Assembly: GCF_033100135.1 (NCBI RefSeq)
Contig: NZ_CP136920.1
Coordinates: 2,723,001 to 2,787,000, forward strand
DNA: 64,000 bases
Source: Rubellicoccus peritrichatus
GTDB lineage: Bacteria; Verrucomicrobiota; Verrucomicrobiia; Opitutales; Cerasicoccaceae
Reading direction: 5' to 3'
In this document: piece by piece, positions 9,401 through 19,838 of the stretch
Position numbering within the stretch: position 1 is the stretch's first letter
How the letters are laid out: the number at the start of each line of letters is the position of its first letter
The notes under the pieces: model-generated
Seen by the model: the letters and a program-made list of their open reading frames with translations, nothing else
Told to the model about the DNA's origin: nothing
Databases searched by the model: none
Program-made: the position numbers and the translations under genes

Positions 9401-9809
9401 TCAGGATAGCCGCTTGTGGAGGATGGATGGGCTTCAATTCCTTGTTGATCCGGCGCGACGCGAGATCAGTAAGCCGGGTAAGTATGAGTATAGTGTTGGT
9501 CGGGGCGCCAAGGGGATACAGGCATGGTGTACGTTATCAGCTGACTCGGATGTTGCGACCGGAGAGGTGCATGATATTCAAGTCGCGATTTTGCAACGAG
9601 GGGAGGGCGTGAACGGAGATGTCACCTATGAAATTGCTATTCCATGGTCCAGGCTTGCTCCGTTCGATCCGGTCGCAGGGAACAATCTCGGCTTTACGAT
9701 GATTGTGAATGATGATGATGGTTCGGGGCGAAATGCTTTCATGACCTGGTTTGGAAATGCCCATAACAAAGATATCGACACAGTCGGAGACTTGATACTG
9801 CTTCCGTAA
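6471..9809 (+). CDS. secreted clan GH-A glycoside hydrolase with CBM9-like C-terminal domain
   Basis: A 1112-residue exported protein. Residues 1-24 are a signal peptide ending near LQAQE. About 30-170 form a beta-sandwich, probably carbohydrate-binding domain (YAEDFDG start, VDNITVS end). About 320-620 read as a TIM barrel: Glu418 in LGNEP is the expected acid/base and Glu508 in WSTELG the nucleophile, 90 residues apart, as in clan GH-A families (GH5, GH39, GH30, GH79). I cannot assign the family. Then come a beta-rich linker domain and, at about 900-1112, a CBM9/DOMON-like domain (IDGVLDEEKWDQAP, YLWDDDYLYIGVEVTD, AIPWSRL). It is followed after 36 bp by a LacZ-type gene on the same strand, so the pair may release and then process a galactose-containing glycan (inference). 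Confidence 0.85.
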   Translation: MPHHIHNPVLILVFLVVSSFGLQAQESPMDMLYAEDFDGIVEDWDFKGSVELVEGDAFAGESVLLLSKTEANLREEVVATGPLFDVSSGTLEVTFATRSNLESWDNSYNGTLSLRFFNKDGEQLSTYELGAWYRMNPWNKGVVQVAVPDGAAKACLIASINKETTGDFGVDNITVSRAEDSNDDNGLRRMMFTMSQLGHLLYPEDDRTAEVEVWSTEPLSDELREAIFTVSDYWGAEQNHPIHLELEPAGEIEDPGYFVYKTTVDLSDVPLEVGRYYELHGEIAPAGQEAFSNYTAFAILPEATTNQYEPSEVPFTSRTWDQRIKESPLLTHRLGMRICNVWGRMWADPERVQAIQIDVVNELGMAVLTSAPSKWVEDRDSDWEELLQNDGALIRQGVRNFFDKYGHIKPMMVILGNEPHSKGDDVKVDVEAYRIVYTEIKKIDPSVLVVGTSIGLNEDYFKAGFGEWCDVYNFHSYEDPEGVRDIVENGYPAMFEKYGFPKPVWSTELGMNSQGMARLAVAGLLYKKFANFFAGGGANASWFGLFYPDPNARIHNSFASAHNVFDCRYSKYAPKLDAIAYYNAVNGIGIKKFVTDKVYVDGEHLFLFRDVDGRSLIIAYNEEGRHDVFIPMPDVSSVDIVRIDGSRDQLDARGKGISLTIGEDPILISYGDGPGDLPEKLEVAPIRFSDLPVELNRHINNQVGFTRDGIGDETIELKLPPFWEVERAGSVGQQSAFEQFSIQVPADSRLREATLDVLISGDDQNGRPIGLLTARIPVVEELSIELLPVPAVEQDEPGVKLVIQNNSLNSKDLTWKVVLEGEQSLKEGKYTRISDTDAHFMMPATGFLSLPARESSEIYLPIDNTEPVAVYHVKATVRDQSGNVISRKRPVAGFIPVFKLCSPLVIDGVLDEEKWDQAPVEVLDKSDYFFGFKGTDSEAPRWEGPDDLSASIRYLWDDDYLYIGVEVTDDVAGELKHQDSRLWRMDGLQFLVDPARREISKPGKYEYSVGRGAKGIQAWCTLSADSDVATGEVHDIQVAILQRGEGVNGDVTYEIAIPWSRLAPFDPVAGNNLGFTMIVNDDDGSGRNAFMTWFGNAHNKDIDTVGDLILLP

Positions 9810-12998
<3,189 letters not shown>

Positions 12999-13014
12999 GC
13001 GCAGAGAGTTGAAT

Positions 13015-13042
13015 AGTAAAACGAGATTCAAGATGTTTTACT
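13015..13042. terminator. hairpin between convergent lacZ-type and IclR genes
   Basis: AGTAAAAC at 13015-13022 pairs perfectly with GTTTTACT at 13035-13042 across a 12-base loop, just after the GH2 stop and overlapping the end of the IclR gene. It could serve both convergent genes as a bidirectional terminator. The stem is AT-rich with a weak U-tract, so the call is modest. Confidence 0.35.
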
Positions 13043-13825
13043 TCTCGTGATGTGATCTTTGTTATCTTTTTGTATGTTTTTGCTCAGGTAATTTGCAGCT
13101 GCCTTACAGTTTCGAATTAGCAGGATTCGATTTTTTTGAGGCGCAGAATCTAGTATATAGCCGCCAATCGCACCGACGAGTTCATTGCCAGAGGAGAACA
13201 CTGGTGCAGCAACACGATAATTTGGCCCCTCTGGATCTGTTATTGTTGGAGCACTGTAGCCTAGTCGACGTACATCTGATAGGTAGGCCTCAAGTTTGGT
13301 TTCCGTGCCCCATATGGATTTGCCATGTTTTTTGAAAGGGTAGTTTGAGCGAAATTGTAGGATTTCATGTGGAGGAGCGAAGGCCATAAAAAGAAGTGAA
13401 CTCGCCTTGGAGTAGAGAGGAATAACAGATTCTCGATGTTGAATGAGTTGCCCTGGGCGATTTGATTGAACTGACAATCTCATATAATTGATGCCATTGC
13501 GCAATTCCAGGAAAACGAGAGTTGCAAATGGGATTTGTGCTTGATGGCGGACGAGCACCTTCCCTGCAGAGGTCAATAGCTTTCGGGTATCATCCAAATG
13601 CTTCAATTCTGAGATGCTTTGGCCGATAGTAAAGCGCAGTGGATTGGTTCGGCGCAATAGAAAGTGTTCTTTCTCCAGGCTGCGGACGATTCGATAAGCT
13701 GTGTTTGCTTTGATTCCGGTTTGGGCTGAGATTTGATTGATCGTGCAACCATTCTCAACGCCAGCAACTACGTAGAGTATCTTTGTCGCACGCTCAAGCG
13801 ATTGGATGTGTTCATTTCTTGGCAT
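13028..13825 (-). CDS. IclR-family transcriptional regulator (second)
   Basis: 265 residues. The winged helix-turn-helix at about 10-65 (QSLERATKILYVVAG, INQISAQTGIKANTAYRIVRS) is followed by an IclR sensory domain ending with a typical AAPVFSSGNELVGAIGGY segment. It is convergent with the GH2 gene and divergent from the PEP-CTERM beta-strand-repeat gene 250 bp away. Plausible targets are either neighbour and itself. It shares only family-level features with the IclR at 5583. Confidence 0.93.
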   Translation of the reverse strand: MPRNEHIQSLERATKILYVVAGVENGCTINQISAQTGIKANTAYRIVRSLEKEHFLLRRTNPLRFTIGQSISELKHLDDTRKLLTSAGKVLVRHQAQIPFATLVFLELRNGINYMRLSVQSNRPGQLIQHRESVIPLYSKASSLLFMAFAPPHEILQFRSNYPFKKHGKSIWGTETKLEAYLSDVRRLGYSAPTITDPEGPNYRVAAPVFSSGNELVGAIGGYILDSAPQKNRILLIRNCKAAANYLSKNIQKDNKDHITRSKTS

Positions 13826-13829
13826 TAAG

Positions 13830-13841
13830 TTGTTCCAACAA
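13830..13841. promoter_or_regulatory. dyad immediately upstream of the second IclR gene
   Basis: TTGTTCCAACAA is a 12-bp palindrome except for the central CC, four bases before the IclR start codon. Binding there would block initiation, fitting autoregulation as often seen in this family. No second copy was found in the window. Confidence 0.35.
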
Positions 13842-13974
13842 GTAGGGGCAAGATACTTTTATCTGAAATTTGAAGCAATTCTTATCCTCTGTTAGTGAGT
13901 TCGTTAAAGTTATTTTCACCAGATTGATGAAAGTAGATTGAAAAGATTTATTTGATATCTGACTACAGATTTAA

Positions 13975-13987
13975 TGATCAATGATCA
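13975..13987. promoter_or_regulatory. tandem TGATCA palindromes in the IclR / PEP-CTERM intergenic gap
   Basis: TGATCA occurs twice, at 13975-13980 and 13982-13987, one base apart, in a 250-bp AT-rich gap between divergent genes. It lies 89 bp upstream of the PEP-CTERM gene start. Such doubled palindromes can be operator half-sites; in AT-rich DNA they can also be chance. Confidence 0.25.
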
Positions 13988-14075
13988 ATAAAATCTAATT
14001 ATCGAGATTGATTGCTCTTGAAAAAAAACTGCGACCTAGAGCATAGTAATACCCCTCAGATATGATCCCTTGATT

Positions 14076-15473
14076 ATGAAATCTATAAATACCCTATCAC
14101 TTAAATATAGTCTTGCAGCATATGTCTCCTTGGCATCATTGCTCAACGGTGCAGACTTCTCATGGAATACATCTTCAGATACCAATTGGTCAATTGCGGC
14201 AAACTGGCTTGAGGACGGTGGAGCAACAGTAAATACTCCAGGAGCATCGGACAATGTTGTGACGCCAACGCTGTTTGGCGACCTTCGCGTTAACCTTGCC
14301 AGCGTTGATGTCGCGAGTTGGACATATAATTCAAGCTCCGATCACGAGATTGTTGGTTTGAATGGCGCCAGTGGTGCCAATTTGGGTGTGACAGGAACCT
14401 TGACCAAGAGTGGGAGTGGGACTTTGCTATTCCGTAATGGTGGAACTCAGTTATTAAACCTCACGGTAGGCAGTTTGTTGGTCGACGGCGGAACGCTTAA
14501 TCTAGGGACCTTCAACTCGACTACTCTGAATAATTTTACCGCAGGTTCGGGCTCTGTTTCGAATGCTTCGGTTGGCTTGAATATAACCAGCGGAACTGCC
14601 AATGTGACCGGTAATCTGGCACTGAATGGTTCTGCGACAGTTAGTGTTCAGCAGCGTGTCGGGGCCAGTGGCACCCTTGCGGTTGGTTCTCTGTCATCTA
14701 CTGGTTCAAGTAATGTCATTCAGGCCAATTCTTTTAGCGGTTCGGCATCGACTGGCACATTACAGCTGAATAATGCATCAGGAACATCCACCTATGGCGG
14801 TTTGATCGAATCTGGTGGGCCTTCTAGCGTGATGAATGTTGTAAAGAACGGTGCCGGCACGCAGATCTTTACCGGTGCCAATACTTACAATGGAACAACT
14901 ACTGTAAACGCAGGCACATTGCTCATTAATAATACAACTGGTTCGGGCACAGGAACCAGCACCGTACAGGTCAACAATGGTGCTATTTTTGGTGGTAGTG
15001 GCAGCTCGACAGGTGACATTACTGTGGCCAACGGGGCTACTCTTATCAGTGGAGATGGCTCTGCTGCTTCAGATGGTCTTTCTTTATCTGGAGACTTATC
15101 ATTATCTGATGGCTCTACGTTATCAATAGCCTTAGGTTCTTCTGGCGCTAGTTCTGCGTTAGAGCGTACCGGCGGTACTTGGAGTTTTGATTCAGATCAG
15201 ACATTCCTGTTTTTAGACCTTGGGGCTGAAACTGGTACGTATAATAATATTATCAGTGGATTGACGGGCTCTGAAACTGGTTTGGCCAGTATTGGAACTT
15301 GGACAATTAGTAATAATGGTTGGCTGGGGACGTTTTCTTATAATGGCGCAGGTTCGGTTGACCTTGCGCTTACTACAATACCTGAGCCTTCCATGTATGC
15401 TTCCATGGCAGGGTTTGCTGTCGTGCTCTGTGTGATGCTCCGTAGACGCTTTACGCAGAAAGTTTTTATATAG
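14076..15473 (+). CDS. secreted autotransporter-type beta-strand repeat protein with PEP-CTERM sorting signal
   Basis: About 465 residues from the ATG at 14076 (a TTG two codons earlier is also in frame). A signal peptide covers about 1-25 (SLASLLNGADF). The body is glycine/serine/threonine-rich beta-helix sequence; residues near 260-330 match the autotransporter-associated beta-strand repeat (VVKNGAGTQIFTGANTYNGT, TTVNAGTLLINN). The end is a PEP-CTERM signal: IPEPS, a hydrophobic helix and the basic RRR. Such proteins are processed by an exosortase/archaeosortase-like system and released or anchored at the envelope; no exosortase lies in the window. The role in the carbohydrate locus is unknown, possibly binding to glycan or matrix. 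Confidence 0.9.
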   Translation: MKSINTLSLKYSLAAYVSLASLLNGADFSWNTSSDTNWSIAANWLEDGGATVNTPGASDNVVTPTLFGDLRVNLASVDVASWTYNSSSDHEIVGLNGASGANLGVTGTLTKSGSGTLLFRNGGTQLLNLTVGSLLVDGGTLNLGTFNSTTLNNFTAGSGSVSNASVGLNITSGTANVTGNLALNGSATVSVQQRVGASGTLAVGSLSSTGSSNVIQANSFSGSASTGTLQLNNASGTSTYGGLIESGGPSSVMNVVKNGAGTQIFTGANTYNGTTTVNAGTLLINNTTGSGTGTSTVQVNNGAIFGGSGSSTGDITVANGATLISGDGSAASDGLSLSGDLSLSDGSTLSIALGSSGASSALERTGGTWSFDSDQTFLFLDLGAETGTYNNIISGLTGSETGLASIGTWTISNNGWLGTFSYNGAGSVDLALTTIPEPSMYASMAGFAVVLCVMLRRRFTQKVFI

Positions 15474-15501
15474 TAATGTTATATCAAATTTAATAGCAGG
15501 G

Positions 15502-15555
15502 ATTTGGAAAAGGGAATAAAGCACTAGAGCCTTTCCAAATAAGCTCGGCAGAGCT
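15502..15555 (+). terminator. tandem hairpins after the PEP-CTERM gene
   Basis: ATTTGGAAAAGG at 15502-15513 pairs with CCTTTCCAAAT at 15530-15540 with one bulged base. Directly after it AGCTC/GAGCT (15542-15546, 15551-15555) makes a short second stem followed by CTTTAGTTTTCTT. The position 28 bp after the stop and the T-rich tail suit a rho-independent terminator. Confidence 0.45.
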
Positions 15556-15841
15556 CTTTAGTTTTCTTCTCTGAAATTCCTGACTTATTTGGATCCTTAA
15601 AACCCCAATTTCAATCCAACATGTACTTTACTTAGCTTAGGCTGTGTCTTCAAGCTTACTCATCTCACATCTTTACTGGTAGTTTGTCCCGGATCTCATT
15701 CTATTACCTGGATCTCGCTTTACGGGACCTTGGTTCGACGCTTGAAATTTGATCTTAAAAGGCGAGCTATGACTATCCTGTATAAAGTTTGAGGGCACAG
15801 CTTATTTTTATCATTATCTGTTTTTTTGACCCCTGTAATCC

Positions 15842-15859
15842 TAAACTTAAAACAGTTTA
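15842..15859. promoter_or_regulatory. dyad directly upstream of the GH16 gene
   Basis: TAAACT at 15842-15847 is mirrored by AGTTTA at 15854-15859 across 6 bp, ending three bases before the ATG. It may be an operator or a translation-blocking hairpin. Composition is AT-rich and no copy was found elsewhere. Confidence 0.25.
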
Positions 15860-15862
15860 CTT

Positions 15863-18781
15863 ATGAAATTCTCAACTGCTTTACCCCTCTCTTTTGTCAG
15901 CTTCATTCTATCTCTTTCCATATTGTCTTTCCGTCCGCTTGATGCAACAGTATATGTCTCGTCTCCAGAGTATCGATCTGATGTTAATGGTAATACACTA
16001 ATACAAATAGATTCTCCGGATCACGCCAATCAAACTGCAGTAGCGAAGTGCTGGCAACATGGTGCCGGATTGGGAGCGGATACGACGGTAGCAACAGTTG
16101 CACTGGACGCCGCAGGCAAAGGGTCGTTTACGTTTCCGGCGGGTAGTTATCCGAAAGGCCCTATTACTATTCGCATAACTGCCGGTGGTGATACATGCCA
16201 TTTGCAACTTTATAATACGGGAGGGGTGTCCTGGAAGGAGGGTTTGGCTGCTGCACCGACTCCTCCGCAAGCAGCTGGGCTATCACTTGTTTTTGCTGAT
16301 GATTTTGATGGTCCTCTTTCAATTTCAAGAACCGGAGAAGGTGCGACTTACGGATCGCATACAGTAGGGTATAAGGATTTTAGTCGCCCTAAGTTCCGCG
16401 ACTTTGAGGATAGTAATAATCCGTTTTCGCAAAGGGACACTTATTTACGTATTCGTGCGACAACTTTAGCAGATGAGTCGGGAACACCCGCCGAAGTGAC
16501 TGCTGCAAGGTCGTTGAATTGGAATAGCTCAGCAGCGGGAACGGGGCATTTGTGTAGCGTCGCACAAAACCTAAGTGGTTTTAGAATGCAGGTCCCTTTC
16601 TATATGGAGTGCCGTTTTATTGCACAAAGGGCGAAAGGCAGCTGGCCATCATTCTGGGCACTCAGTACTCCGAATGTAGATGGAGGAGAGTATGCCGAAA
16701 TTGATGTGATTGAAGCCTATGGTAGTGTCGCTCAAAAGCGCTATACCGCTGGTATTCATAACTGGCCCACTGATGATGCCCGTGATTATAAACTGGTGCA
16801 AATGGATGGCAGCATTGCTGGCACTAATGCTGCTGATTGGTCTGATTCAGTCCATACCTATGGCTGTCTAGTTACAGAGTCAGTTACGTATTACTATTTA
16901 GACAACGTTGAAGTTTGGAATCACCCAACTCGACAGGAGTGGTTGATTCAGGAATTTTACTTTTACTTTGGATATGCTTTTGCTGGTACTTCGGGCTGGC
17001 TCTCTGAGCTTGGTCGCTATGGTTTTAAGAGTGACATGTATGTGGATTGGGTTCGTATGTATGCAATTGAAGACAATGGAATCATTGTCGATAACTCTGA
17101 TGCAAACTCGACACTTGTTGGATCATGGTCAGAGAGCACATCTACATTGGGTTACAACGGTGCGAACTATTTGCATGACGATAATTCGTCCGCTTTGAAG
17201 ACTATTACTTGGACACCTGATTTTCCGAGTAGCGGTGCTTACGATGTATACATGCGCTGGACTGCTTACTCGAATCGAGCCAGTAATGCTCAGGTAGTTA
17301 TTAACAGCCAGGGAAATACTAGTGATTTTACGGTAAATCAAAAGGTGGAAGGTAGTTATTGGAAGTATGTCGGCACCTACACCTTTGATGCTGGCAGTAA
17401 TGCAACTACAAATAGCATAACGCTTAGGAACCAACTCCTGAACGGGACATCCTGTAACGGTTATGTTATCGCTGATGCAGTAAAGGTGGTTCCATCTGCA
17501 CCGAAAGAAGTAATTGTCGATAACACAGATTCCGGGGTAGTGCGTTCCGGGAGTTGGAGCTCCTCAACATCGAGCCCAGGTTATTATGGGACTGATTATG
17601 AACATGATGGTGATTCATCAAGCTTGAAGACATTTACATGGGTTCCTCAGGTTCCGACCAATAGTTCCTACGATGTTTACATGCAGTGGACTGCCTATAG
17701 CAATCGAGCCAGCAATGCTCAAGTCGTAATCAAGCATCAGGGGAACAGCAGTGAACTGACGGTTAATCAAAGGGTTGATGGTCAAGTATGGAATTATATT
17801 GGTACGTATGCGTTCAATGCTGGTACGGATGCAGCTAATAACAGTATTGCTCTGAGAAATCAACTAATGGACGGAACATCTTGCGACGGTTACGTGATAG
17901 CTGACGCGGTCCGTATTGTTGAAACTGCAGCTGCCGAGATTATAGTTGATAATACGGATTCAGGAACTTCCTCTAGTGGAAGTTGGTCCGACAGCTCCTA
18001 TCGCCCTGGCTATTACGGTACTGGTTATAAGTATGATGGCCAGTCCTCTTCGCTCAAAACGTTTACTTGGACCCCCAGTTTTCAGCAGACGAGATTGTAT
18101 GATGTTTACATGCAATGGGCTTCTTATTCGGATCGAGCAAGTAATGCACAGGTTGTGGTAAACTTCCAGGGAAGTTCTGATGTGCTGTCAGTCAATCAAC
18201 GTTTGAACGGTGGACAGTGGAACTATCTAGGGACTTATGAATTCGCTCAGGGCAGCGATGCGCTGAACAATAGTGTCACGATTAAAAATCAGCTGCCCGG
18301 CGGAACTTCGTGTGATGGTCAAGTTATTGCGGATGCGGTACGGTTTGTGCCATTTGGCGGTGTGATGGTTTTGGATAATACTGCTTCCGAAGTCTCAAGG
18401 GTGGGCTCCTGGCTTCCTAGTACATATGTGTCAGGTTACCATGATTCCAATTATGAATATGCGAGCCCTTCTTCCACTCTCGAGACGTTCACTTGGACAC
18501 CTAGCTTCAATACAACACAGTCATATCGCCTCTTCATGAAGTGGACGAAATCTTCCGGTCGTGCTAATAATGCGCAAATTGTGATTAACCATCAAGGCGG
18601 GACGACGAACCTGAATGTGAACCAGGAGATTGATGGTGGGCAGTGGAATGACCTTGGTAGTTACACCTTCAGTTCGGGGAGCAGTGCTGCAAATAGTATT
18701 CAGATCCGTAACCAGCTTATGGATGGAACCCCTTGTGAGGGTGTCGTTATTGCCGACGCTATTCAGATTATTCCCGAGTAG
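15863..18781 (+). CDS. secreted GH16 glycoside hydrolase with four golvesin-like repeats
   Basis: 972 residues. Signal peptide about 1-28, then a short beta domain (30-115). A GH16 domain spans about 140-403: EIDVIE holds the catalytic Glu279, Asp281 and Glu284 of the ExDxxE motif, with WPSFWAL before it and a closing WVRMY strand. GH16 includes agarases, porphyranases, carrageenases and laminarinases; the substrate is not assignable by eye. Residues 407-972 are four tandem domains of about 140 residues (IVDNTDSG, YDVYMQWTAYSNRASNAQVV, DGTSCDGYVIADAVR), matching the golvesin C-terminal-like beta-sandwich often appended to secreted hydrolases. The fourth copy is the most diverged. No PEP-CTERM tail, so it should be released or held by its repeats. 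Confidence 0.92.
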   Translation: MKFSTALPLSFVSFILSLSILSFRPLDATVYVSSPEYRSDVNGNTLIQIDSPDHANQTAVAKCWQHGAGLGADTTVATVALDAAGKGSFTFPAGSYPKGPITIRITAGGDTCHLQLYNTGGVSWKEGLAAAPTPPQAAGLSLVFADDFDGPLSISRTGEGATYGSHTVGYKDFSRPKFRDFEDSNNPFSQRDTYLRIRATTLADESGTPAEVTAARSLNWNSSAAGTGHLCSVAQNLSGFRMQVPFYMECRFIAQRAKGSWPSFWALSTPNVDGGEYAEIDVIEAYGSVAQKRYTAGIHNWPTDDARDYKLVQMDGSIAGTNAADWSDSVHTYGCLVTESVTYYYLDNVEVWNHPTRQEWLIQEFYFYFGYAFAGTSGWLSELGRYGFKSDMYVDWVRMYAIEDNGIIVDNSDANSTLVGSWSESTSTLGYNGANYLHDDNSSALKTITWTPDFPSSGAYDVYMRWTAYSNRASNAQVVINSQGNTSDFTVNQKVEGSYWKYVGTYTFDAGSNATTNSITLRNQLLNGTSCNGYVIADAVKVVPSAPKEVIVDNTDSGVVRSGSWSSSTSSPGYYGTDYEHDGDSSSLKTFTWVPQVPTNSSYDVYMQWTAYSNRASNAQVVIKHQGNSSELTVNQRVDGQVWNYIGTYAFNAGTDAANNSIALRNQLMDGTSCDGYVIADAVRIVETAAAEIIVDNTDSGTSSSGSWSDSSYRPGYYGTGYKYDGQSSSLKTFTWTPSFQQTRLYDVYMQWASYSDRASNAQVVVNFQGSSDVLSVNQRLNGGQWNYLGTYEFAQGSDALNNSVTIKNQLPGGTSCDGQVIADAVRFVPFGGVMVLDNTASEVSRVGSWLPSTYVSGYHDSNYEYASPSSTLETFTWTPSFNTTQSYRLFMKWTKSSGRANNAQIVINHQGGTTNLNVNQEIDGGQWNDLGSYTFSSGSSAANSIQIRNQLMDGTPCEGVVIADAIQIIPE
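17086..18778 (+). repeat. four tandem coding repeats (about 425 bp each)
   Basis: Repeat units begin near 17086, 17512, 17940 and 18365, each encoding a golvesin-like domain. Conserved spots are the VDNT start, the YDVYMQW strand, the RASNAQVV strand and the G-x-VIADAV end. DNA identity is clearly eroded, so the duplication is not recent and expansion/contraction is unlikely now. Confidence 0.85.
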
Positions 18782-18815
18782 TCATTACACATTTTCTAAA
18801 CCATTCTATTTAATT

Positions 18816-18844
18816 GATGGACGGATGCAAAGCATCCGTCCATC
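18816..18844. terminator. strong bidirectional hairpin between convergent GH16 and AraC genes
   Basis: GATGGACGGATGC at 18816-18828 and its exact complement at 18832-18844 enclose a 3-base loop, giving a perfect 13-bp stem. It lies 35 bp after the GH16 stop and 81 bp beyond the AraC stop, the usual place for a shared terminator. The T-run is weak on both sides. Confidence 0.7.
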
Positions 18845-18925
18845 TTACACTTTGGGATATACGTAACTTTGTCACTCGGCTTGGGCTTAGCTTTACTTAC
18901 TGATTACTGTTCTGGCTCGCATTTG

Positions 18926-19765
18926 TTAAACTGCCTTTACGCCGTACTTTAATCTATACTTGCGAGGTGTCATCTGGTGATGCGCTTTAAATAGCTTATA
19001 GAAATGCCCCAAATTCTCAAAACCACATTCTTGAGCAATCTCGATGATTTCTTTCTGTGAAATCTCTAGTTGCATGGATGCCCACTTTATGCGCGCCTGG
19101 TTGACGATGTCTCGTGGCGTCGTTTGCATCAAATGACGACAATTTCGACTGACGTGTTCGTGGCTCCGTCCAGCGATTCGCACAAATTCGGGTACACCTC
19201 CTACGAAATTCGGCCAGGTTTCAATCGAGCGGGTTGCTCGGGTAAGCCATGCCGGTATCGTATCGTCATTTTCAAGTTCCCTTTTCCGATTTGCAAGTAA
19301 TGCGAGTACGGCGTGGAGGTAGGCGGCTGCGTTGACTTGATTCCATCGCCCTGCAGCCAGATCAATTCCCATGAGTCGTAAGCGTTTCCTATCATCGACA
19401 TCAAGTTGGTACTCGCGCATTCGAATGTCGCTTTGATCAAAGAAACAAAGGCCTTGCGGGAAGAAGCTGTCTCGCATTTCATACCAAAGATCGGTTGGGA
19501 ATGCAAAGTTGATCAGGCTGACACGGTCGTGAGTGTCCCATCCTGAAAAGCCATGTTGATCGTCCGCTCGGATTAAGGCGAAGTAGCCGGTTTCCATTAA
19601 GCGCCGTTGATTATTGATCAAGTGACAGCCGCGACCGCTTTCAACCCAAAAGAATTCACAATAGTCCTGACAGTGTGTTTGTGGTGCTTCGGTGTAGGTG
19701 TAGCTATGCGCTTCATAGGTGCAGGTATATGACTTAGGCCAGTCATGTGCGGAGAGCTTATACAT
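18926..19765 (-). CDS. AraC-family transcriptional regulator
   Basis: 279 residues from the ATG at 19765; a GTG at 19789 is in frame but would leave only 49 bp to the divergent GH38 gene. The N-terminal half is a cupin-type sensor (CEFFWVESGRGCHLINNQRR). The C-terminal half has two helix-turn-helix motifs: RIAGRSHEHVSRNCRHLMQTTPRDI and IIEIAQECGFENLGHFYKLFKAHHQMTPRKYR, split here only for reading. Divergent from the alpha-mannosidase gene, which it likely activates in response to a sugar (inference). Confidence 0.93.
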   Translation of the reverse strand: MYKLSAHDWPKSYTCTYEAHSYTYTEAPQTHCQDYCEFFWVESGRGCHLINNQRRLMETGYFALIRADDQHGFSGWDTHDRVSLINFAFPTDLWYEMRDSFFPQGLCFFDQSDIRMREYQLDVDDRKRLRLMGIDLAAGRWNQVNAAAYLHAVLALLANRKRELENDDTIPAWLTRATRSIETWPNFVGGVPEFVRIAGRSHEHVSRNCRHLMQTTPRDIVNQARIKWASMQLEISQKEIIEIAQECGFENLGHFYKLFKAHHQMTPRKYRLKYGVKAV

Positions 19766-19838
19766 CAAGTGAGCGTAAAATAATGTCACTCTTTCGCAAG
19801 ATTATAGATCTTCATTCTGATATACTTCCTTTTTTATC

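Larger units (their letters stand above)
15474..15862. other. 389-bp intergenic region between PEP-CTERM gene and GH16 gene
   Basis: Holds two hairpins near its left end and a dyad just before the GH16 start, described separately. I see no ORF of note and no RNA gene in the middle part, which is AT-rich. A promoter for the GH16 gene should lie in its right half. Confidence 0.5.
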
